From JAWSUT01 sp033549345 (lineage in GTDB: Bacteria; Bacillota; Dethiobacteria; Dethiobacterales; Dethiobacteraceae), in contig JAWSUT010000002.1 of NCBI GenBank assembly GCA_033549345.1, forward strand, positions 62,001 through 126,000: DNA of 64,000 nt. The letters are read 5' to 3'. The stretch's first letter is position 1. Every line of letters begins with the position of its first letter. The notes beneath the pieces were generated by a model, which made no database searches, was not told the origin of the DNA, and saw only the letters and a program-made list of their open reading frames with translations. The position numbers and the translations under genes are program-made. Positions 8,630-17,521 of the stretch are shown piece after piece.

Positions 8630-9862
8630 ATGTTTGATTTTCTGCTCAGTAACGAACAAAAGAAACTGCAGGAGGAAGTGCGCCAATTTGTACGGGGTGT
8701 TGACAGGCAGCTGATTCTGGCTATGGATGCGGAAGAGATTATCTATCCTGTGGATTATGTGCACGCGCTGGCCGATGCGAATTTGCTGGGTCTGCGGTTT
8801 CCCAAAGAGTTTGGGGGGCGGGGCCTTGGCTGGGCCGATGAAGTGGTGGTGCTGGAGGAAATTGGTTTCCTTGGCACATCGCTGGCCTGTCTCTATTCGC
8901 TGCCGTCCATCGTGGGGGAGGCCATCCATGTGTTTGGCACGCCCCGGCAAAAGGAAGTGTATCTGCGGGAGACGCTGGCAGGTAAAAAGTTTACGGCGGA
9001 GGCGCTTACGGAGCCGCGCGGCGGGTCGGACTTTTTCGGTGCCACCACAAAAGCGGTGAAAACAGAAGGCGGTTACATCATAAACGGGCAGAAACGGTTT
9101 ATTGTGGGCGCTGAAGGGGCCGATTACTTCCTGGTCTATGCGCGCACCGCTGAGGATGTCCCACCTCAGCAGGGGATCAGCGCCTTTTTGGTGGACCGCG
9201 GCCCCGGTGTGGAAGTAAAGCACATTTACGGACTAATGGGAACACGGGGCGGCGGCGCGGGCCGGCTGGTCTTTCGGGATGCGTTTGTGCCGGAGGAAAA
9301 TCTGGTGGGCGCAGAAAACGGCGCCGGAGCAATCTTTTACCGGATGATGGTGCCGGAGCGGCTGACAAGTGCTGCCGGGGCGCTGGGGATGGGGCAGGCG
9401 GCGCTGGATGTGGCCATGAACTACAGCCGTAAACGCAAGGCCTTTGGCCAGCCGATTAAAAACTATCAGGCAGTGAGCTTTAAAGTGGCCGAGTGCATTA
9501 CACAGCTGGATGCGGCCCGTTCACTGATTTATGCCACGGCCCGGTGTGTTGACAGCGGCAGCCCTGCGGCACTGCAGCGGCGGATGGTTTCCCAGGCCAA
9601 GAAGTTCTGTACCGAGACGGCCTGGCAGGTGGTCAATCATGCAATGCAAATTCTCGGTGGAATCGGTTATACCAATGTCTATCCTGTGGAGCGCCTGCTG
9701 CGGGATATCCGCTTGATTATGATCTGGACCGGGACCAACGAGATTATGGATTTAATTATCCAGCACGAGTATTACAAAGAGACCCAGGGCGGCGCAGCCG
9801 GCCGGGATGTGGAACAGGACGCCCCGGAGGCGGACAATGTGGAAGAAAAGATTTATGAATAG
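8630..9862 (+). CDS. Acyl-CoA dehydrogenase, isovaleryl-CoA dehydrogenase-like active site
   Basis: 410 residues with the usual order: helical N-domain, beta barrel (FTAEALTEPRGGSD, flavin contact) and C-terminal helical domain (RKAFGQPI, GGIGYTNVYPVERLLRDIRL). FAD-dependent alpha,beta-desaturation of an acyl-CoA. The position that holds the catalytic Glu in most members (xEGTNEI) reads IWTGTNEI, with Thr. Instead Glu243 in VPERLTSAAG sits where isovaleryl- and long-chain acyl-CoA dehydrogenases keep their base. This, with the MerR gene fused by TAA/ATG, suggests a branched-chain substrate. The C-terminus has an extra acidic tail. Confidence 0.87.
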   Translation: MFDFLLSNEQKKLQEEVRQFVRGVDRQLILAMDAEEIIYPVDYVHALADANLLGLRFPKEFGGRGLGWADEVVVLEEIGFLGTSLACLYSLPSIVGEAIHVFGTPRQKEVYLRETLAGKKFTAEALTEPRGGSDFFGATTKAVKTEGGYIINGQKRFIVGAEGADYFLVYARTAEDVPPQQGISAFLVDRGPGVEVKHIYGLMGTRGGGAGRLVFRDAFVPEENLVGAENGAGAIFYRMMVPERLTSAAGALGMGQAALDVAMNYSRKRKAFGQPIKNYQAVSFKVAECITQLDAARSLIYATARCVDSGSPAALQRRMVSQAKKFCTETAWQVVNHAMQILGGIGYTNVYPVERLLRDIRLIMIWTGTNEIMDLIIQHEYYKETQGGAAGRDVEQDAPEADNVEEKIYE

Positions 9863-9874
9863 AGTCGCTTCATC

Positions 9875-9907
9875 TACCGCAGGCCTATTGCCTGCGGTAT
9901 TTTCTTG
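9875..9907 (+). terminator. Terminator after acyl-CoA dehydrogenase
   Basis: TACCGCAGG pairs with CCTGCGGTA around a 7-nt loop, followed by TTTCTTG. It directly precedes the first copy of the 180-nt RNA element. Confidence 0.8.
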
Positions 9908-10087
9908 TTGCGTAGGAAATTATATGCATTCAGAAAAGCGTGCTCCTACGCAATTGGGGGGTAGTAGGGGGGATTCCCACCTACTCTTGCGGGGTGGTCA
10001 GGGTCGAAGACCCGTCGAAGGGGTGGCAACCCCTAAAGAACAAGAAAGACGCAACCACCATGCAAAAATGCGTCAGCGTCTTTCTTG
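9908..10087 (+). ncRNA. Candidate structured RNA element, copy 1
   Basis: 180 nt with five visible pairings: stem A 9908-9917/9944-9953 (TTGCGTAGGA/TCCTACGCAA); stem B 9963-9968/9980-9985; GGGTC-GAA-GACCC at 10001-10013; AGGGGT-GGCA-ACCCCT at 10019-10034; and stem E 10041-10052/10076-10087 (CAAGAAAGACGC/GCGTCTTTCTTG). GGTGGT near 9993 could also pair with ACCACC near 10055. A second 180-nt copy lies at 25818-25997. The last ~95 nt are nearly identical, while stems A and B differ in sequence yet still pair, which points to a selected RNA fold. Short frames through it are not supported as proteins. The class is not recognised with certainty. Confidence 0.7.
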
Positions 10088-10095
10088 CTAAATTC

Positions 10096-10125
10096 TTAAC
10101 GTTTCCCGCAGCAGCAGGATATAAA
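10096..10125 (+). promoter_or_regulatory. Possible promoter of the sucrose operon
   Basis: TTAACG (10096-10101) and TATAAA (10120-10125) are 18 bp apart, just after the RNA element and ~50 bp before fructokinase. Confidence 0.45.
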
Positions 10126-10173
10126 TGGCAGTGACAAGAAGTAAGCTGAATGAAGGAGGTGTGGGGACTGAAG

Positions 10174-11076
10174 ATGGCAGAAAATAACGGCAGGCCCGTT
10201 GTTTTTGGCGAGGTTCTTTTTGACCGTTTTCCAGACGGAACCCGTGTCCTTGGCGGTGCACCCTTTAATGTGGCGTGGCACCTGCAGGGCTTTGGCCTGC
10301 ATCCGCTCTTTATCAGCCGGGTCGGCCGGGATGATTTGGGCGGCGACGTGATGTCGGCCATGGAAACGTGGGGGATGGACACCGCCGGTGTTCAGCTGGA
10401 TCATGACCTGCCCACAGGTGCAGTGGAAGTCAGTCTTGCTGACGGGGAACCGGAGTATGATATTCTCCCCGGCAGGGCGTATGACAATATTTTGGCCAAA
10501 CCGGCTCTTACCGCTTTGGATACAGTAAGTCCCGCACTTTTATACCACGGGACACTGGCGGTCAGGGAACGTGTGTCGGCCGACTCATTAAAGATCCTGC
10601 GTGATTCGGTGTTGTCTGTGTTTGTCGATGTGAACCTGCGTCCGCCGTGGTGGGACGCGCAAAGGACGGCGCAGCTGATGTTTGGCACACGCTGGCTAAA
10701 GCTCAATGAAGATGAACTGGTTGCGGTGGCCGCTTTGGCGGGCATTAAAAAAGATACGCCGGATATGCTTTTGCGCGTTCGCAAGCACTTTGCTAATGAA
10801 CTACTGGTTGTGACATACGGTAAAAACGGAGCTTGTTTTATTGACGGTTCTGAAAAGCATTGCGGCGAGCCGCCGCCTGTGGACGACGTGGTTGATACGG
10901 TGGGAGCGGGCGATGCATTCAGTGCGGTAACAATTTTGGGTTTATTGCAAAGCTGGGAAAAAGAAACCATTTTAGAGAGAGGGCTTACCTTCGCTGCAGA
11001 AATTTGCCGTGAACGGGGTGCTCTGGTGAATGAACCGGCATTTTACCGGGAGTATAAGAAGAGGTGGGGTGTATGA
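10174..11076 (+). CDS. PfkB family fructokinase
   Basis: 300 residues from ATG 10174. It shows GEVLFDRFPDG, GGAPFNVAWHLQGFG, LNEDEL and the PfkB signature DTVGAGDAFSAV with the catalytic Asp. It phosphorylates fructose with ATP. Placement before sucrose-phosphate synthase and sucrose synthase indicates that it handles fructose released from sucrose. AGGAGG at 10154-10159 is 14 nt from this ATG, which is long; an in-frame CTG at 10168 is better spaced and could be the true start. The stop overlaps the next start (ATGA). Confidence 0.88.
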   Translation: MAENNGRPVVFGEVLFDRFPDGTRVLGGAPFNVAWHLQGFGLHPLFISRVGRDDLGGDVMSAMETWGMDTAGVQLDHDLPTGAVEVSLADGEPEYDILPGRAYDNILAKPALTALDTVSPALLYHGTLAVRERVSADSLKILRDSVLSVFVDVNLRPPWWDAQRTAQLMFGTRWLKLNEDELVAVAALAGIKKDTPDMLLRVRKHFANELLVVTYGKNGACFIDGSEKHCGEPPPVDDVVDTVGAGDAFSAVTILGLLQSWEKETILERGLTFAAEICRERGALVNEPAFYREYKKRWGV

Positions 11077-13226
11077 AAGAAGAAAAAGGGAAGTATATCC
11101 TGCTTTTGAGTGTGCATGGCCTGATTCGCGGGGAACACCTGGAGTTGGGCCGGGATGCGGATACCGGCGGGCAGACTCTGTATGTGGTGGAACTGGCCCG
11201 GGCACTGGCAGCGAGGCCGGATGTGGACCGTGTGGATTTAGTCACACGGCAGGTCTACGATGCCAAAGTGGACGCCTGTTATGCCGATAATCTGGAAGAA
11301 ATCGGGCCGGGTGCCTTTATTGTGCGTGTGCCCTGCGGTCCGCGGCGCTATCTGCGCAAGGAGTCGCTCTGGCCGTATCTGAACAGTTTTACCGATGCTG
11401 TGCTGCAGCATTTGCGCCGGGTGGGGCGTGTGCCGGACTGGGTGCACGGGCACTACGCCGATGCGGGCTATGTGGGCGCCAGGCTTGCCGGACTGTTGGG
11501 TGTGCCGCTGGTCTTTACCGGCCATTCCCTGGGCCGGGTGAAACGCCAGAGGCTTTTGGCTGCCGGCGTAAAAGAAGAATCCATAGAAGCACAGTATAAT
11601 ATCACCACACGGATTGATGCGGAAGAGGAAGCGCTGGATACCGCATCCCTGGTTGTGGCCAGTACGCTGCAGGAAGTGGATGAACAGTACCGGCTTTATG
11701 ATTACTACTCCCCGGAGACAATGAAAGTCATCCCGCCGGGGACAGACCTGACGCGGTTCCGGCTGCCCGGTGAAGATGACCGTGAGCCGCCGATAAAAAA
11801 GGAACTGGAGCGGTTTTTGCACAATCCGGATAAGCCGATGGTCCTGGCAATCTCCCGGGCCGATGAGCGCAAAAACATTACAACCCTCATTCGCGCTTTC
11901 GGTGAAAATGAGCAGTTGCGGGAGTCGGCCAATCTTGTGATTGTGGCCGGAAACAGGACAGACATTGCCGCGCTGGACAAAGGGGCGCGCGATGTAATGA
12001 CTGCGGTGCTTGTCCTGATTGACCGCTATGATTTATACGGAAAGGCGGCCTATCCGAAGCGTCACAATTCCGACGACATCCCCGACCTTTACAGACTGGC
12101 TGCGGCCACAGGCGGCGTGTTTGTCAACCCGGCGCTGACCGAGCCGTTTGGCCTGACACTGATTGAAGCGGCAGCAAGCGGTCTGCCGGTTGTGGCCACC
12201 CAGGACGGCGGGCCGCGGGATATCCTGGCCAACTGTGAAAACGGCCTGCTTGTGGATCCTCTTGATGCGGACGCCATGGGTGAGGCTATCCTTGCGGCCA
12301 TCCGCGACAAGGAGCGTTGGCAGCGGTGGTCGCAAAACGGGGCCAGGGGGGCGCGCAAACACTACTCCTGGGAAACCCATGTTGATCACTACCTGCAAAA
12401 GATGCAGGCTGTAATGGCAGAGCGATCTGAAATTCCTGTCAATCTCAAGCGAAGCCAGCTGCCTGTGGTAGACCGCATTCTTGTTACAGACATTGATAAT
12501 ACCTTAATCGGCGAGAAAGAATCGCTTGCAGAACTGCTGGCCATGCTAAAAAACACGGATGTGAATATCGGCTTTGGCATTGCGACCGGCCGCCGGATTG
12601 AAAGCGCGCTGGAAGTGCTGGAAGAATGGGGTGTACCCATGCCGGATATTCTGATCACCTCCGTGGGCAGTGAAATTCGTTACGGCCCGCGCCTGATTGA
12701 AGACAGAGCCTGGGCCCGTCATATCGATTTTCGCTGGGACCCGGAAGGGCTGCGCAGCGCCATGGCAAAGCTGCCGGGGATTGAACTGCAGTCGGACGTG
12801 GTTCAGCGCAAATATAAAGTGAGTTATTACCATGACCCGGCTAAAGCGCCGGGTGTGCGGGAGATTAAGCAGCATTTGCGTAAGCTGGGACTGCATGCCA
12901 AAGTGATTTACTCACACGGGAAATTTCTGGATTTACTGCCGATTCGGGCATCCAAAGGCCTGGCGATTCGCCATCTGAGCCTCAAGTGGGGTTTACCGCT
13001 GCAGCAGTTCCTAGTTGCAGGAGATTCGGGCAATGATGAGGAAATGGTTACAGGGAACACATTGGGTGTCGTTGTTGGCAACCACAGCCCGGAGCTTGAG
13101 CATCTGAAAAAAAGGGCGCGAATCTTTTTTGCCCCCGGACATTTTGCCCGGGGAATTATCGAAGGCATCGAGTTTTACAATTTTCTGGGCACCATACAGA
13201 TTCCGGAACCAGAAGTCAAGAGGTGA
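11073..13226 (+). CDS. Bifunctional sucrose-phosphate synthase / sucrose-phosphate phosphatase
   Basis: 717 residues. Residues ~1-440 are a GT4 glucosyltransferase; HGLIRGEHLELGRDADTGGQ is the hallmark of sucrose-phosphate synthase (UDP-glucose + fructose-6-P to sucrose-6-P), with PALTEPFGLTLIEAAASG as the nucleotide-sugar site. Residues ~465-700 are a HAD phosphatase (DIDNTL and GDSGNDEEM) that removes the phosphate to give sucrose. This fused SPS-SPP form makes free sucrose, which many bacteria use as a compatible solute. The start is ATG 11073, overlapping the fructokinase stop and preceded by GAGGTGGGG. Confidence 0.92.
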   Translation: MKEEKGKYILLLSVHGLIRGEHLELGRDADTGGQTLYVVELARALAARPDVDRVDLVTRQVYDAKVDACYADNLEEIGPGAFIVRVPCGPRRYLRKESLWPYLNSFTDAVLQHLRRVGRVPDWVHGHYADAGYVGARLAGLLGVPLVFTGHSLGRVKRQRLLAAGVKEESIEAQYNITTRIDAEEEALDTASLVVASTLQEVDEQYRLYDYYSPETMKVIPPGTDLTRFRLPGEDDREPPIKKELERFLHNPDKPMVLAISRADERKNITTLIRAFGENEQLRESANLVIVAGNRTDIAALDKGARDVMTAVLVLIDRYDLYGKAAYPKRHNSDDIPDLYRLAAATGGVFVNPALTEPFGLTLIEAAASGLPVVATQDGGPRDILANCENGLLVDPLDADAMGEAILAAIRDKERWQRWSQNGARGARKHYSWETHVDHYLQKMQAVMAERSEIPVNLKRSQLPVVDRILVTDIDNTLIGEKESLAELLAMLKNTDVNIGFGIATGRRIESALEVLEEWGVPMPDILITSVGSEIRYGPRLIEDRAWARHIDFRWDPEGLRSAMAKLPGIELQSDVVQRKYKVSYYHDPAKAPGVREIKQHLRKLGLHAKVIYSHGKFLDLLPIRASKGLAIRHLSLKWGLPLQQFLVAGDSGNDEEMVTGNTLGVVVGNHSPELEHLKKRARIFFAPGHFARGIIEGIEFYNFLGTIQIPEPEVKR

Positions 13227-13229
13227 GAT

Positions 13230-15623
13230 ATGATTCAGACACTGGAAGAACTTTTCTCTGAACACCGCGAAGCAGTTTATTTGCTCTTACGCCATTACCT
13301 GAAGCTGGGCAGAACATTTCTTCTGGGTTCTGATTTGCGCGATGAACTGGAACGCTTTCTGGCGCAGCAGGATGCGGAAACGGCGGATGACCTGAAGCCG
13401 CTGACAACGATCATCGGCCACTCACAGGAAGCAATCCTGAAAAACCCATGGATTTACCTGGCCATCCGGCCGTCTGTGGCCCGCTGGAGCTACTACCGTT
13501 TCCATATCGACAGCATGCAGTCCGAGGAAGTTGATGTCTCGGAGTTTCTGGCTTTTAAAGAACGCCAGTTAAACGGTAAGGACCAGGACAGCTGGAGCCT
13601 GGAAGTGGACTTTGAGCCGTTTAACCGTGAATTTCCCAGGCTGCAGGAAGCACGCTCCATCGGCAACGGGGTGGAATTTTTGAACCGGCATCTCTCCAGC
13701 CGTCTTTTGCAGGAGCAGGCCAAAGCGCAGGAAGTTTTACTGGAGTTTTTGCGGCGCCATCATGTGCAGGACAATAACCTGATGCTCAACCAGCGGATTG
13801 CCACTGTAGGTGCGCTGCGGGATGCGCTGCGGCGGGCGGATGATTTTCTAAGTACCGAAACCGATGAAACACCCTGGCTGGATGTGTCGCCGAAACTGCA
13901 GGAACTGGGTTTTGAACCCGGCTGGGGAAAAGATGTGGGGCGCATCCGCGACACGCTGCGCCTGCTCTCCGGCATTCTGGAAGCACCGGACCCCGCCGGG
14001 CTGGAAGCCTTTCTGAGCAGAGTACCGTTGATTTTTAATATTGTGATTCTCTCTCCGCACGGTTATTTCGGCCAGGCTAATGTATTGGGCCTGCCGGATA
14101 CCGGCGGCCAGGTCATTTATATCCTGGACCAGGTTCGTGCGCTGGAGGATGAGATGCGTGAGCGCCTACAGCAGCAGGGGCTGAACCTGGAGCCGCAGGT
14201 TGTGGTGGTTAGCCGCCTCATCCCCGAGGCTCAGGGCACAACCTGTGACGAGCCACGTGAGCATATTGTGGGTACGCAAAACGCAAAGATTCTGCGGGTA
14301 CCTTTTCGCAGCAGCGACGGCCAGGTGGTGCGGCAGTGGATTTCACGTTTTAAAATCTGGCCGTATCTGGAACGATTTGCTGTGGATGCGGAAAAAGAGA
14401 TCTTGTCGTATCTGGGGGCCAAGCCGGATCTGTTGGTTGGCAATTACTCCGACGGCAACCTGGTTGCCACTCTGATGGCGCAGAAGCTTGGCGCGACGCA
14501 GTGTAATATTGCCCACGCCCTGGAGAAACCAAAATATCTTTACTCCGACCTTTACTGGCGGGACAATGAGCGGCAGTATCATTTCTCCAGCCACTTTACA
14601 GCCGACTTAATTGCCATGAACGCCGCTGATTTCATCATAACCAGCACATACCAGGAAATCGCCGGCAATAAAAGTACGGTGGGCCAGTATGAAAGCTACA
14701 GCGCGTTTACGATGCCGGGCCTTTACCGGGTGGTTAACGGCATTGACATTTTTGACCCTAAATTTAACATTGTCTCGCCCGGGGCCGACCCGGTCACCTA
14801 TTTCCCCTACACGGAAAAGAAAAGAAGGCTGGGCGCCCTGCACGGTGAACTGGAAGATTTGGTTTACGGCGGTGAGCGGTCCAATATCCGCGGAGTATTA
14901 AAGGATAAAACGAAGCCTGTGCTCTACACCATGGCCCGCCTGGACAGAATTAAAAATATTACCGGCCTGGTGGAATGGTATGGTAAAAATAAACGGCTCC
15001 GTAAATATGCCAACCTGGTGATCAAGGCGGGGCACATCGATGTGTCCCAGTCCAAGGATGCGGAAGAGCAGGCACAGATTCAGCTGATGCATGAACTGAT
15101 GGACCGCTATCAACTGGACGATGAAGTGCGTTGGATCGGCTTTCATCTGGAGAAAAACCTGGCCGGTGAGATGTACCGCTATATTGCCGATACCCGCGGT
15201 GCGTTTATTCAGCCCGCCCTGTTTGAAGCATTCGGCATTACCGTCATTGAGGCCATGGTCACCGGGCTGCCCACGTTTGCTACCTGCTACGGCGGCCCCT
15301 CCGAGATTATCGTGGACGGGGTGTCGGGCTTTCATATCGACCCGAACCACGGCGAGCGCTCAGCGGAAATTATTGCCGACTTCCTGGAAAAATGCGCAAG
15401 CGACCCCGCATACTGGGATACGATTTCCCTGGGAGGCATTGAGCGCGTGCAGGAGCGCTATACCTGGGAGCTGTATGCAGACCGGATGATTACCCTTTCC
15501 TGTATCTACAGCTTCTGGAAGTATGTTACCGATTTGAGCCGTGTGGAGACAAGACGCTATCTCGATATGTTCTACGGACTGCAGCTGAGGCCGCTGGCCA
15601 TGTCTGTGGGCCTTGCAGAATAA
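13230..15623 (+). CDS. Sucrose synthase
   Basis: 797 residues, the length of plant and bacterial sucrose synthases. The N-terminal ~260 residues are the regulatory region; the GT-B part begins with LSPHGYFGQANVLG and GLPDTGGQVIYILDQVRALE, and contains ARLDRIKNITGLVEWY and FEAFGITVIEAMVTGLP. It reversibly converts sucrose + NDP to NDP-glucose + fructose. It starts 3 bp after SPS-SPP with AGAGGTGAG upstream. With fructokinase and SPS-SPP this gives a full cycle for making and reusing sucrose. Confidence 0.93.
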   Translation: MIQTLEELFSEHREAVYLLLRHYLKLGRTFLLGSDLRDELERFLAQQDAETADDLKPLTTIIGHSQEAILKNPWIYLAIRPSVARWSYYRFHIDSMQSEEVDVSEFLAFKERQLNGKDQDSWSLEVDFEPFNREFPRLQEARSIGNGVEFLNRHLSSRLLQEQAKAQEVLLEFLRRHHVQDNNLMLNQRIATVGALRDALRRADDFLSTETDETPWLDVSPKLQELGFEPGWGKDVGRIRDTLRLLSGILEAPDPAGLEAFLSRVPLIFNIVILSPHGYFGQANVLGLPDTGGQVIYILDQVRALEDEMRERLQQQGLNLEPQVVVVSRLIPEAQGTTCDEPREHIVGTQNAKILRVPFRSSDGQVVRQWISRFKIWPYLERFAVDAEKEILSYLGAKPDLLVGNYSDGNLVATLMAQKLGATQCNIAHALEKPKYLYSDLYWRDNERQYHFSSHFTADLIAMNAADFIITSTYQEIAGNKSTVGQYESYSAFTMPGLYRVVNGIDIFDPKFNIVSPGADPVTYFPYTEKKRRLGALHGELEDLVYGGERSNIRGVLKDKTKPVLYTMARLDRIKNITGLVEWYGKNKRLRKYANLVIKAGHIDVSQSKDAEEQAQIQLMHELMDRYQLDDEVRWIGFHLEKNLAGEMYRYIADTRGAFIQPALFEAFGITVIEAMVTGLPTFATCYGGPSEIIVDGVSGFHIDPNHGERSAEIIADFLEKCASDPAYWDTISLGGIERVQERYTWELYADRMITLSCIYSFWKYVTDLSRVETRRYLDMFYGLQLRPLAMSVGLAE

Positions 15624-15627
15624 AATC

Positions 15628-15659
15628 AGCCGCCGGTTTAATACGGCGGCTGTATTATT
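15628..15659 (+). terminator. Hairpin after sucrose synthase, probable terminator
   Basis: AGCCGCCG pairs with CGGCGGCT around an 8-nt loop; the tail GTATTATTGG is only partly T-rich, so termination may be incomplete. Confidence 0.6.
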
Positions 15660-15683
15660 GGTGTACATTTTCTCCGGCGGCGG

Positions 15684-15712
15684 TTGATTCCGGTACGCTG
15701 CAGAGATATAAT
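15684..15712 (+). promoter_or_regulatory. Sigma-A type promoter of recQ
   Basis: TTGATT (15684-15689) and TATAAT (15707-15712) with an ideal 17-bp spacer. Confidence 0.8.
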
Positions 15713-15720
15713 AGAGAAAG

Positions 15721-15732
15721 GAACGTTTGTTC
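15721..15732 (+). promoter_or_regulatory. LexA (SOS) box upstream of recQ
   Basis: GAACGTTTGTTC fits the Firmicute LexA core GAAC-N4-GTTC exactly. It lies 9-20 bp after the -10 box and directly before the ribosome site, so bound LexA would block early transcription. Confidence 0.7.
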
Positions 15733-15745
15733 GGGAGGTGGAAGT

Positions 15746-17521
15746 GTGATTCCTGATGAGGCGCATGCTGTGCTCCAGAAGGTGTTTGGCTACCCTTCGT
15801 TTAAGGAAGGGCAGGAGCCTGTGGTAGACAGCCTGATCTCGCGGCGTGATACACTGGCTGTGATGCCCACCGGAGCCGGAAAATCTATTTGTTATCAACT
15901 GCCGTCATTGCTTTATGACGGTGTGACTCTTGTGGTTTCGCCGCTGATTGCTCTGATGAAAGACCAGGTGGATGCGCTGGGGACGCTGGGCGTACCTGCC
16001 ACGTTTATTAACAGCTCGCTGAAGGCATCGGAAATCAGGCAGAGGATGCATGATGCGGCGCAGGGGCGCTACAAACTGCTTTATGTGGCGCCGGAACGGC
16101 TGGAAGCGGAAGGGTTTCTGGAGCTGGCGGAAAAGATGGGGGTCTCTTTTCTGGCGGTGGATGAGGCGCACTGCGTATCACAGTGGGGCCATGACTTTAG
16201 GCCCAGCTATAAAAAAATCTATCCGTTTATCAAAAGCCTGCCCAAACGTCCGCTTGTGGGGGCGTTTACCGCCACCGCCACACCGGAGATTAAGCAGGAT
16301 ATTATTAACCTTCTGGGCCTTTTGGAGCCCAATGTGTTTGTCACGGGCTTTGACCGTGAAAACCTTTATTTATCGGTGCTGCGCGGTGAAAACAAAAAGG
16401 AATTTGTGCTGGATTACCTGGCCGCCCATCCCGGGCAGTCGGGAATTGTTTACGCCGCCACCCGCAAAGATGTGGATCTGCTCTATGAACTACTGCAAAA
16501 GAATAATGTCCCCTGCGGGCGTTATCACGCCGGTATGCGCGAAGCACAGCGGGCTGAAAGCCAGGACGCTTTCCTGCGGGACGACCTGCCTGTAATGGTT
16601 TCCACCAACGCATTCGGCATGGGTATCGACAAGTCCAATGTGCGTTTTGTGATTCACTACAATATGACAAAAAACATGGAAGCCTATTACCAGGAAGCGG
16701 GCCGTGCCGGCCGGGACGGCGAACCGGGAGAGTGCATTCTGCTTTTTGGCCCCCAGGATGTGCTGCTGCAGAAGTTTCTCATTGAACAGACTGTATACTC
16801 TCCGAAACGCCGCAGCCATGAGTTTGCCAAACTGCAGGCCGTCTCCGATTATTGCTTTACATCCCGCTGTCTGCGCCAATACATCCTGGATTACTTCGGT
16901 GAACAAAACTCTGTCGAAAACTGCGGCAACTGTTTAAACTGCCGGGACGACCGCCAGTCTGTGGATGTTACGCGGGAGGCGCAGATGGTGCTCTCCTGCG
17001 TGGTGAGGATGAAAGAACGCTATGGTGCCGTGCTGGTAGCGGAAGTTTTAAAAGGCGCCAAGAATAAAAGAATCCGCCAGTTCGGGCTGGAGAGGCTTTC
17101 CACTTATGGTCTGCTGGCAGAGTGGAGCCTGCAGGAAATCAAGGATTTAATCGGCTTTATGACGGCTGAGGGCTACCTGCGGCTGACGGAGGGGAAATTT
17201 CCGCTGCTGAAAACAGGGCCGCAGGCAGCCGCTGTGATCCGCGAAGGAAAACAGGTCCGGCGCAAAATTTTACAGCCGCAGGAAGTACAAACCGACGATG
17301 CTCTGTTTGAGCGGCTGCGGCAGCTGCGCAAAGGTATCGCCGACAGGGAAAACATCCCGCCGTATATTGTGTTCTCCGATGCCACGCTGCGTGAGATGAG
17401 CGAGCGAACACCGGTGGACGAGCAGTCGATGCTGCGCATTAACGGCGTGGGAGAAACGAAGCTGGAGCGCTATGGTGAGGAGTTTCTGCAGTTAATCCGG
17501 CAGTACACAAAAAATAATTAG
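15746..17521 (+). CDS. recQ: ATP-dependent DNA helicase RecQ
   Basis: 591 residues, normal for bacterial RecQ. Walker A MPTGAGKSICYQLP, helicase motif II VDEAHCVSQWGHDFRPSY, motif VI QEAGRAGRDG, the zinc-binding region CLRQYILDYFGEQ with CGNCLNC, a winged helix and a C-terminal HRDC domain (~residues 515-585). It unwinds DNA 3'-5' and acts in recombination repair. The GTG start has GGGAGGTGG upstream. A LexA box in the promoter suggests induction by DNA damage. Confidence 0.94.
   Translation: MIPDEAHAVLQKVFGYPSFKEGQEPVVDSLISRRDTLAVMPTGAGKSICYQLPSLLYDGVTLVVSPLIALMKDQVDALGTLGVPATFINSSLKASEIRQRMHDAAQGRYKLLYVAPERLEAEGFLELAEKMGVSFLAVDEAHCVSQWGHDFRPSYKKIYPFIKSLPKRPLVGAFTATATPEIKQDIINLLGLLEPNVFVTGFDRENLYLSVLRGENKKEFVLDYLAAHPGQSGIVYAATRKDVDLLYELLQKNNVPCGRYHAGMREAQRAESQDAFLRDDLPVMVSTNAFGMGIDKSNVRFVIHYNMTKNMEAYYQEAGRAGRDGEPGECILLFGPQDVLLQKFLIEQTVYSPKRRSHEFAKLQAVSDYCFTSRCLRQYILDYFGEQNSVENCGNCLNCRDDRQSVDVTREAQMVLSCVVRMKERYGAVLVAEVLKGAKNKRIRQFGLERLSTYGLLAEWSLQEIKDLIGFMTAEGYLRLTEGKFPLLKTGPQAAAVIREGKQVRRKILQPQEVQTDDALFERLRQLRKGIADRENIPPYIVFSDATLREMSERTPVDEQSMLRINGVGETKLERYGEEFLQLIRQYTKNN

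Noticed and set aside
9700..9760. Acyl-CoA dehydrogenase lacking its catalytic base
   Set aside because: Glu243 occupies the alternative site used by isovaleryl-CoA and long-chain enzymes, so activity is expected.
9940..10134. Protein-coding frames in the 180-nt repeat (with a shared VVRVEDPSKGWQPLK peptide in both copies)
   Set aside because: The peptides are alike only because the DNA block is nearly identical; the variable 5' part keeps RNA pairing, not an amino acid sequence, and there is no ribosome site.
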